Shown here: positions 17,877 to 26,041 of the stretch, piece by piece
How positions within the stretch are numbered: position 1 is the stretch's first letter
Layout: each line of letters starts with the position of its first letter
Source of the DNA: Porogramme epimiltina
Taxonomy: Eukaryota; Basidiomycota; Agaricomycetes; Polyporales; Polyporaceae
Assembly (NCBI GenBank): GCA_900155495.1
Contig: FTLJ01001020.1
Location: 1-26,041, forward strand
Reading direction: 5' to 3'
Length of the DNA: 26,041 nt
Translations under genes and position numbers: made by a program
Notes under the pieces: generated by a model
Told to the model about the DNA's origin: nothing
What the model saw: only the letters and a program-made list of their open reading frames with translations
The model's database searches: none

Positions 17877-19472
17877 TCAGGTATGCGGATACAGCCCCCA
17901 GCCAAGGAGCGCTAGCGACTCCCCGCCATTTCGCCATTGCATCAATTCCGACATCTCTTTCGCCCGCTCTTCCTCGTAGCCCCACCTAGGCTTCTCCGCT
18001 TTGACGTACAGGAACCACTGAGGCGCAGGGCTCAGAGTATTGTATACCTCCTGCCTCGCAAGCTCTGGATAGAACTGCAAGGAAGAGGGGGTAGAGGAGG
18101 GCGCAGGAAGAACCGATGCGGCTGCGGCGACATGGCCTGCTACCATCTTGCACTGGGTTATGGTCCCACCTTCAATGCTGATGTCTACGCCCGCGTAACC
18201 CGCAGGTACGTTCTTCATGTCGACTGTGCGATACGACACACCGTCGAGCATGTACCGAAACCAGTACGACTCTTTCTCTGTTGTCCGAGAGGCATCATTA
18301 GCGCTCGTACAAACGGGCTTGTGTCTCATCAAACTCACTGGGGTAAGACATGAAGCTTCCAAGCCCGTGAAGCACATCTAGTGCAGCCTGAGGGCGCCCC
18401 TGCCCTCCTAGTCGAGTTCCATCACAATCCCACATGCAGAACGCCGTAATCCATCCGGACAGGTAGTCTGTTCCGCATTCGCCGTTGTCTCGATTGACGA
18501 CGTGAGACCAGAACTGAATGTCGGGGTAGCCATCGAAGGCAAAAACAAAGCGATTGAGAATGGGGCGGAGCATGTCCGCCCACTCCGCGGGCTCGTCGCC
18601 GAGCTCTGGGAGGCGATCTAAGCGGGAGAGAAGGCGGAGCCAGTCGGCCCTCTCCCCCAGGAGTGTAACGGAAGGTATGCCGCACATTTCACAGATTCCA
18701 TATGAGAAGTACCTGGGCCGTACAAAGTAAGGGTATGATCATATAGAAGATAAGGGGGGATCATACTTCTGAAGGGTAGACATGAGGATAACGGAGCATA
18801 TAGTGGTGTCGTTGAGGGTTGTCGTTGTGAAATCTGGCAGGGTCCATTCGACGAATGTCTTGTCGACGACCTGTTTAGAATGTCATCACGGCGGCTACGG
18901 GCGATATGGACAGGCGGTGCTTACATGTTTGTCGAGAAGCTGGCAGAACATACGAGAAACTTTGGCAAGGTCCATGGTGTATGGGCTGCCGAGCTCTTCG
19001 AGACTGAGTACAAGTTCTTTCTTCCCGTCGTGAGTAACGAAGTAGCTGCGCAACTCCTCTGCATGTGCGTTGACGCTGTCGCGAGTGATATCAATGGAGG
19101 TCAAGTAGATACAGATGTGGGAAAACACTGACTAGAAGCTTAATTGAGAGAGGATGGCAATCCAGACGTCGTCCGGTCTGCAGGGAACATGCGGTAGCTC
19201 GTCAGTACCATCGTGCTGGCTCAGTAATTCGAGACCTACCGAAGTGTGAGGTGACGGTGCTGGCCATACGCCTCTACTATAGTGTGAACAAACCCGTTCT
19301 TGTGCGAGATGAGAGTTGGGAGCACATCCTCGGTGGCGGACGTCTGGAGCATTTCTCCGCTCTCTTTCCACTCCTTGTAGCACGATGACTTTGTGAGGTC
19401 CTCTACGTTTTCCATTCCCTTGCAGAAGAAGGGGTTGGCGTCGTGGTTGGCGACCTTGAAGGTGACAGGCAT
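17877..19472 (-). CDS. DUF4419-family protein, complete, six exons, 435 aa
   Basis: Exons: 19240-19472, 19133-19177, 18925-19075, 18767-18870, 18339-18712, 17877-18277. Introns are 54-62 nt with GT-AG ends, and the spliced 1308 nt is open throughout. Family landmarks as I remember them from fungal DUF4419 proteins appear in order: MPVTFKVANHDANPF, HKNGFVHTIVEAY, RPDDVWIAILSQLSFYVNAH, ELRSYFVTHDGKKEL, WTLPDFTTTT, KYFSY with CGIPSVTLLGER, TDYLSGWITAFCMW, LDGVSYRTVDMKNVPAGYAG, CKMVAGHVA and APQWFLYVKAEKPRW. Length fits the usual size. The domain's biochemical role is unknown. ATG 19472 opens directly into the conserved N-terminus. A truncated paralogue lies at 25538-25998. Confidence 0.88.
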
Positions 19473-22127
19473 TAGTGAAACTCAACCGGGATAGGTGAGA
19501 AGAAGAGGGATCGGAGAGCGTGGACGGGCTAAGAGTAATTTATGGATGTTACCCTCGCGCGCGTCGCCAAGAAGTCCTCTGCCGGCCGCCCATGGGATAG
19601 TAGGGTTCAGTCATGTCTGGACCTTTTACCAATTGAGACGCTGGACACACTGAGCTATGTCGCTGCAAAGAAGCAAGTGACCTAGGAACGAGGACTACTT
19701 ACGTGGATGGATGACATGCGTGGGATACTGGAAGCATGCTGTGGCTCTGAGTCGAGTCAAGATCTCATCTCAAAGAACCCGGCGCGGGTTCCAGTCACAT
19801 TTACTGCTTCAGAGTAAGTCCCGGGCGCAGGCAAAGGAGGGTGCGTTATTTAGCCGGGCTCACCTTCCGACGGAGGATGCGGATATGTCCTCATGGAATT
19901 CACGGAGGGAATAGCACAGGTAGGGTATACCCGCGGTGTGGACGGGTATGAACCCAAGCGGGTGATAAGTATACCATCGATGGAGCCGCGGACATTCCGT
20001 TGCTTCTGTGTTTCACAATGCATATGAGATTCTAGTGTATATCCAATAAGAATGCACAGCGTACTACTCTTTATAGTACGCGGCTCGCGCTATGCTTCCC
20101 CGAGCGTCTAGCAAAGGCACTAGGCACCTTCCTGACAGCGGACGAGCGGCATGAGGATGAGGGTGCGGCATTCTCATAGCAGCCGCTGCATCCTCTCCGC
20201 CTATCGTAGGGAGAAAGTCGTCTCTGAGGGCCACCAGCATTATGACGGCCAGGTGGTACGAGATCTGCGAGGATGCATAGTAAATACAATGGGGTCCGAG
20301 GGTACTCAATGGCGTGTACTTACCGAGTGGTTGCAATGTAGCACTGGGCGGAAACCACGGAGCTTCTTTCAAGCGCCAATCGCTACAATAGGGCGTAGAG
20401 ATGACTCTATATGTTCGGTGTGAGGGATACAGAGCTGTGTCTACGGCCCGGCTCCCGCAGGTATCATCATTCGAACCGATGTCAGCCGAGGTGGGACGGG
20501 TTATATACACGATGGTTGTGCTAGATTCTGCAGAGGTGCGAATCGATGCTCTGCTTCTAGTGTGAATATGGAAGGACCTGTTGACAGCTACGATGAATGG
20601 TTGAACCCAGCATACACGTTAAATAAAGGTGAAACGTGGTTTCTTCCCGTTGGCACGGTCGCTCGGAAGGGCCGGGTGTACCATCGGACAGCGTGTGGTG
20701 CCAGCGTCTGGCACCACCACTCACTTCCTACAGCATAGCACGCTCGACACCTATCCCATGGAGCTTGGTGGCGAGGAAGATCATGATAACGCAAGTACGG
20801 GCTGAGGCTAACATAGAATAAAGCCTGAGGCTTCCGAGTCGGCCGGAGATAATGAGATTTGATAACACGTGACTTGATGATCGGATGAAACAGGCAACGG
20901 AGACGCCCTGCAATCAGAGTCGCGAGCGCGGCTCTCGCAGCGCTTGTGCCGCCTCCGCCAGTCTTCACGTCTACGGCAAACCCTGACTGCTTTTACCCCC
21001 CAGCTCTGGTGCCAATGGCTGTACAAATCGATCACGTTCTTCTCTCCGCTCTACCTATACCGCCAAAACCTCGATTCCTCTCCTCGCCAAGCCAGGCCCA
21101 CTAGTCCCTACGGCAACAATACCAGCCCCCCACGGCCTTTACCCCCTCCCACTCTTCACAACGCCAGCCTGATGCGTAGTATCCGTACACCATCCACAAA
21201 CGCTCTTGCAGCTCCTTCTTGACTCCACGTAGCTTCACGCGTCCAGCTCTACTACGTGGACTTCCACACAGGTGTGTCCCGTTTCATACTCTTCTTTTTC
21301 TACCATTGACGTCTATACGCGTGCTATAGCAGACCTTCAAGGATGCTCTCTGATACTCCATGGTCTATAACTCCATCGAATCTGGCTTGTGCAACAGTCC
21401 ACGTGCGTCGTACTGATCCTTTCTCTCTCCTCACGCCAACGCGTCCCCCTCATTCCCCCATAGGCTCCCTCTGCAACTCTATCTCACATCTCAACTGTGA
21501 GCCTCGTGCATCTGGCATTCTGCCTGTGCCTGGGCGGGTGTGGGGTACTTGACTGCCCCTAATGCGCCCAGCGCACTCGCCTGCCGGTCCAAATCAACAC
21601 GCCCAACGAAGCCCCCGGACCCCTGCATAGACTCACAGGGAACGTGTAGTCCCCCCGCGCGGGTATGGATGTGTATGTCTTTTTCCCGTGTCGTCTTCTA
21701 TTATCTGTTCTTCAGTACTAATACGCATGAACATTCATACTGCTGAAGCTCCCTCCACCTCTCTTCGACGTAGCGTCGGCATCCCAGCATCCCTCAGAAC
21801 CACAATCCCGTCTCCACCCTTCCCGTCTCCTTCTCCAACACACCCTCGCTGAAACACTCGTGGAAAACGGGACCTTCGCAGTGGCTTTGTTCGTGCTCGA
21901 AGCATCTCCCCCTTCGCAGTTCGACGCCGAGTCAGTTGCTATATCTCTACCCTCCCCGTCTTTGATGCTTGACGTTGGGCGCACGAAGAAGGAAACCGAC
22001 GTGAATACGCTGCATGCTCGATGCCGCCGGCTCATAGTGGGCTCTCCGTCGGGTGGACGGGTCTAGAGCAGAGGCCAGCAAGACGAAGCTTGAAGATGGA
22101 TGAAGGGCTTTTATATCTCACCTTTAA
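19473..22127. other. long intergenic stretch, no supported gene
   Basis: Holds the promoter of the DUF4419 gene and short ORFs on both strands without recognised motifs. Small perfect hairpins occur at 20059-20081 (8-bp arms, GCGTACTA) and 20695-20717 (10-bp arms, GTGGTGCCAG, 3-nt loop). An open plus-strand stretch at 21860-22066 reads fairly protein-like (VALFVLEASPPSQFDAESVA) and may be the front of the decayed gene that follows. Confidence 0.4.
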
Positions 22128-24631
22128 GTGTCGGTCCACCCTCTCTCTTCCAGGCGTCCCCGAACTCTCCACACCCGCTCACCCGCGCACGACGCGTCCC
22201 GTCGGCACCATCGTCCAAGCTGCGACTCCGACTCCACCGCATACGCGCATTCGGGCGCATATAGCGCGTCCTGGAACATACCCACCACATCAGAATTGTC
22301 GGTTCTTCTGCGTCGCATCCCCACCTCCGTGAACGACGTTTCTTCCTCGTGCGGCTGCACGGTGCCCGAGCCCTGTGAACGTGCGCGCTCTCTGTTTCCA
22401 CAACCACCTCGAATCCGCCGTCATCAGACTCCGCACCCCGCGAAGACACTCGAAGTCTACCCTCCGCAGCATGCCACGCAACACGCCCATCCAACCTATG
22501 GAGAACCAAGAATGGGACGATTGCGAGTACCTTCGAGACCCATCACGCTCGTCTCTATCGCTCATCTTTTCTTCAGTTCGTAGATCGCCCATGCCTCGGA
22601 GCACTACCCTCGGACTCCTATGTATACCCCCTCTCTTCTCCTTGCTTTCCGTTTTGCTTGACATTGCTACCTAGTCACTATTTTCATCTCCAACTCGATC
22701 TTCGTCGCCATGTCCGCCGCAATCCCGCAGGTCGAACTGAGCTTATCCATCTCCCATCCTGCGCCAACTTCCGTGTCCTTTATCGCCTACGCCTCCCTTG
22801 CGACCTTCTTTGCATCTGCACTGCGCTGTTTGTTTCGCGATTGCCACCAAGCCAGCGTTGCCGGGACCCTCGCATCCTCATTGCGCTTCGTTTCGCTACT
22901 TCCGCTTGCGCTGCTCTTGCACTACGAGTTTATCCGTCACGCTCCATCTCCCGCGAGTCCGCCTACGTCGCTCCATGCTCACCTACTCGAAGGCCTGCTT
23001 TCGTGCGCTCTGCCTTCAATGCTTCTTGCACTGCATCGGAGGCAGACGCGGGAGCAAACGTCGACCCCGGTGCAGAAGAGGAGGATTGATACCGCGCACA
23101 AGATCATGGCATGGCCATTATTTGTGGACAGACTCGTAAGGTCAGCTCGGTAAGTGTACGCTAGATACGGCAGTTTTCATGCAACGCTGATGTATATCTC
23201 GGCTTGCGCATCTAGGAGCTACAGATGGCCGTGGAAATCGCTTTATTCCAGTTAGGGCGTTGGAGGAGCATTCGCGGGGCCGGCGCGAGAGGAAGATGGT
23301 CGAGGTATGTCTGTTTCTCCCCGCTCCCGCTGGGCTATTCAGTTTACTCATTCTCTTCTTGCGCGAGCAGACGTCCTCCATTCGGCTTGCACGCAAAACA
23401 GCCAGATCGAGGCACGCGGCTCCAAGATTGCCTACCCCGAGAGCCGAGTCTCTCGACGCCCGCCGGGGCGCGAAGCGGGACATCACGGCGGCCCTCGCGT
23501 CCGCTGGACGCGCCGCGCAGAGGCCGCTGCCCACGAACAGCGCAAGCGTTATGCGGCCGATATTGAATATGTCATACCACAGGCATGAATAGCACGCGCG
23601 CCCTGCGAGCTGTCCAGGCTCACTTCGGGCGCAAGTGTTGCGCGTGTTCAATCTCCCAGCGGGAGCGGGAGCACTGACATCGTCGCATGCGGATTAGCGC
23701 CCACAGCGATGACGTCACCGCCCACCTGGCCTTGGTCTACTCGCCAGCGTCGCTCCTCCCCCTGTCCGTTTAGAAGCCCATTTCTCCGCTTTCCGCACCA
23801 TCTCGTCCGCAGCTCGCGCGCGGAGCTTCCCTCAAATTGGATACCTCGGCCTTATTCCCCCTTCCCACGTCAGACACAGCTGCAAACGTCAGCCAGCTCC
23901 CGCAGTCGACGCCGACGCAGCCGCTCGCCCACTCGCCGTCTGCCCTTCTCCCGCCCACAACAGGAGGAGCGCTCTTAGGAGATACAGAAAGCTTCGATGA
24001 CGTGCGGGCGTAGTCGCCTGTACCTCCAGACGCCGGCGACGACTGGGAGGACGAGCTTGACGTGTTGCTGTGATCCCCCCGGGAGGAAGCTGGCACGCGT
24101 ACCGTTGTCAACGATGCTCTCCTGGTGCCCCGTGTCTTAGAGAAGTCGCAGACGGCGCTGCTCTGCCTTCTTTGGTTGCGCGCTGATACCGTCAGCCGCG
24201 GATAAGGAGAATGCTGCTCGGTCCCAGTCGGTCATTTCCACTAAGCGCCCGCGCGCCCGTCGGCTGGACATTGTTCGCCCCGCAAAGGTACCAGTCCGCA
24301 GCGAATACCAGCTATCAACGCGCGTGCCGGCCTCGTCTTATTTTACCTCTGTTCCGACTTCTTCTCCTGTACCTGCGCTCAATACCCAGGGCGCTCGCCA
24401 CCCACGGAACCCTTCGCGCCCTCGCGAATCGACCACCGCGTATCCCTCTCCTCCCCCCTCCCCCTAAAGCTCAATCGACCCTCTGTCAAGCTCTCAATTC
24501 ACCATTTCATGGACAACCAGAACCTGTTCGCGACTCACGCGCGGTCAGTTCTAGGCCACAAGTCCCGCCTCGGAGGACGAGTCGCGCCCGCATCCCCCCC
24601 TCCCGCTTCCACCTCGCGCATTCCTCTATAG
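22128..24631 (+). pseudogene. decayed multi-exon gene, membrane N-part and Ser/Pro-rich C-part
   Basis: Protein-like sequence continues on the plus strand but changes frame repeatedly. 22550-22674 is hydrophobic in two successive frames. 22710-23149 (MSAAIPQVELSLSISHPAPT onward) holds three hydrophobic helices (FIAYASLATFF, FVSLLPLALLLHY, LLEGLLSCALPSMLLAL). A GTAAGT donor follows and exons may continue to 23582. From 23687 one frame runs through SLKLDTSALFPLP, GALLGDTESFDDVRA and DDWEDELDVLL to 24204, interrupted by stops at 23771-23773, 24011-24013 and 24071-24073. 24183-24464 in another frame gives ADKENAARSQSVISTKRPR. 24464-24628 in a third gives SIHHFMDNQNLFATHARSV. I do not know the family. 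Introns I missed could explain some jumps; the three stops and the frame change at the C-run near 24451-24464 argue for decay or assembly errors. Confidence 0.4.
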
Positions 24632-25537
24632 ACGACCTCGCGCTATTCCGTCATCGTTATCCCGCTCTTTTGTTGTGACGTAGCCGGCTCGCGCATCTCT
24701 AATGCGTTGATTGCTGCTGTGAGGAAATGGATGTAGTAGAGGTCGAACTGAGCATGGGCGCTTATTTGCGGTCGGGGGTGAACTGTCCTCGAGTGTGGCC
24801 CCCTTACCTTATTGTCGTCGTCGAAATATACCTCTCATAGTATTGTCACTACCCGCTCCACCTGCATGCTTCCTGATCCTCTACTTGTCCCCATTGTTGG
24901 CGTCATTTGAGCTATTTCTTCGTAGTTTCGGGGCGTGGTATTTGCTGTCCGATATCTGCGCACGTCTGGCCGAGATCGTCCTTCGTTCATATCGCAAATC
25001 CACTGTTCACCCTACCACTTAAAAGTATCGACTGGACACCTCCGTATTTGGGACATGAGCTGTCCTCCCTGTGACATCGAACTCAAGCAACTGTAGCAAT
25101 CCTGTGGGTGCCCTGCTTCGTCGGAGATGTTCCCCGTGGCCTTGCGTCGAACACAAGCCGCAGATAGCATAGTTGCACCATCCTCCGCTGTGGCGGAGAG
25201 CAGTGCGACTTATATGATGAAAGGGAAGGAGGCTGCCGTCTTGCTTTAGATGGCTACCTCCGTTGAGTGTGCCACCCCTCCCACTTGAGGTGCAAAGCCC
25301 AACCCATCAGCCCCCTTTGCGGCGAGCACAAAATGGGGTGTATGCACCCAGAATAACTTGTGAAAGCCCCAGTGCGGACATACGGTACATCATCGTTGTA
25401 ACGAATGAATGCGCGAGGGGAGTAAAGGGCAATCAAGAGAAACCAAACCACGACCTGACCGACCGTCTGCGAGTGAGTCTTCCGCCTTCCGACTATCGTG
25501 AGTACATATCTCACAGGAGCTACCAGATACCAAGGAT
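24632..25537. other. intergenic stretch, no supported gene
   Basis: Short ORFs only, including a hydrophobic one at 24795-25022 without a start context or motif that I trust. The 3' flank of the truncated DUF4419 paralogue lies at its right end. Confidence 0.4.
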
Positions 25538-25998
25538 CTAAGTAGACTCAGGATCATCCAAACCACCCCACTGTTTCATCAACTCCAGCACCGCCTTTGC
25601 GTCTTCCTCCTCACGCCCCCACCGAGGCTTCTCGGCTTTGACATACAGGAACCACTGAGGTGCCGGACTCAGGGTGTCGTATAGATCCTGACCTACAGCG
25701 TCTGGATGGTGCTGCAAGGGGGAAGATGCCGGGAAAGAGGAGCACGCGAGAGCGGAAGAGACCGAGGCAGCTGCGGCGACATGGCCTGCGACCATCTTGC
25801 ACTGAACATCTTCCCCCTCATCGTCAAGGTGGACGTCTACGCTTGCATACCCTACAGGTATGTCTGTCATCTCGACTATGGGATACGGTACCCCGTCGAG
25901 CGAGTAATGGAACCCGAAGTCATCTTTCGCTGTCCGAGAGGCATTGTCAACACTTGTAAAAGCGCATTTGCATCTTCAACTTACGAGGGTCAGACATG
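25538..25998 (-). pseudogene. DUF4419 paralogue, 3' part only, truncated by an element
   Basis: The last exon (25538-25929) encodes a sequence closely parallel to the end of the intact gene: LDGVPYPIVEMTDIPVGYAS, QCKMVAGHVAAAASV and LSPAPQWFLYVKAEKPRWG. A 55-nt intron (25930-25984, GTAAGT donor) sits at the same position as the last intron of the intact copy and shares the AATGCCTCTCGGACA acceptor region. The exon before it keeps only CATGTCTGACCCTC (25985-25998). Homology to the intact gene stops exactly where element C begins, and the frame upstream meets a TGA. The spacer between CKMVAGHVA and LSPAP has diverged in sequence. Both copies are on the same strand, about 7.6 kb apart. Confidence 0.8.
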
Positions 25999-26041
25999 CA
26001 TCAGCAAAGTGTCACGCGGCTTGGGGAGGGCTTACGGGGCT
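25999..26041. mobile_element. miniature element C, left end, cut by the window edge
   Basis: CATCAGCAAAGTGTCAC at 25999-26015 is the exact inverse complement of the right end of element A. It is followed by GGCTTGGGGAGGGCTT, the same GGGCTT-rich character. Only 43 nt are visible. Confidence 0.65.

Noticed and set aside
19621..19665. tRNA-like A-box on the minus strand (TAGCTCAG, and CAATTGGTAAAAGG nearby)
   Set aside because: No matching acceptor stem, no GGTTC T-arm at the right distance and no plausible anticodon arm, so a tRNA gene cannot be supported.

Overview
The window looks like nuclear DNA of a GC-rich basidiomycete fungus, probably an agaricomycete. Its genes have many short introns (about 47-80 nt) with GTRNGT donors. 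It also carries a Plavaka-class transposase, expanded families of unknown function (DUF4419, a DUF6532-like protein) and much transposon debris. I saw no rRNA, tRNA or CRISPR array. All gene models were spliced by eye from splice signals and reading-frame arithmetic; no search was run, and family names come from remembered family sequences.

Layout. 1-999 (-): 5' part of a hypothetical protein gene running off the left edge. About 1056-1325 (-): relic of a cyclin-box gene with an internal deletion and a stop. 1510-4880 (-): a complete nine-exon Plavaka transposase (982 aa) with no frameshift or stop. 4881-6193: its probable upstream region and unclear sequence. 6194-6519 (-): a small two-exon gene (86 aa). 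6520-8340: no gene, but three strong hairpins. About 8340-9015: a tandem array of ~230-bp units, each with the same 38-nt TATA-containing core. 9136-9516 (+): an acidic 126-aa ORF. 9486-10221 (-): a 198-aa coiled-coil protein gene with a duplicated exon-intron unit. 10452-14041 (+): an eight-exon, 961-aa acidic repeat protein, divergent from the previous gene.

About 14373-14611: a GGGCTT-rich miniature element. 14609-15610 (+): an intronless seven-bladed beta-propeller (WD40-like) protein that begins inside the end of that element. 15706-15875: a foldback element with 13-bp perfect inverted ends. 17877-19472 (-): an intact six-exon DUF4419 protein (435 aa). 22128-24631 (+): coding-like sequence that hops between frames and has in-frame stops, best read as a decayed gene. 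25538-25998 (-): the 3' end of a second DUF4419 gene, cut by another miniature element that runs off the right edge.

The region is repeat-rich accessory DNA. The best candidate for something undescribed is 8.3-14.05 kb: a TATA-bearing promoter-like array, a short acidic ORF and a divergent gene pair. The second theme is a group of small elements whose ends share CATCAGCAAA; one interrupts a DUF4419 paralogue and one supplies the start codon region of the propeller gene.
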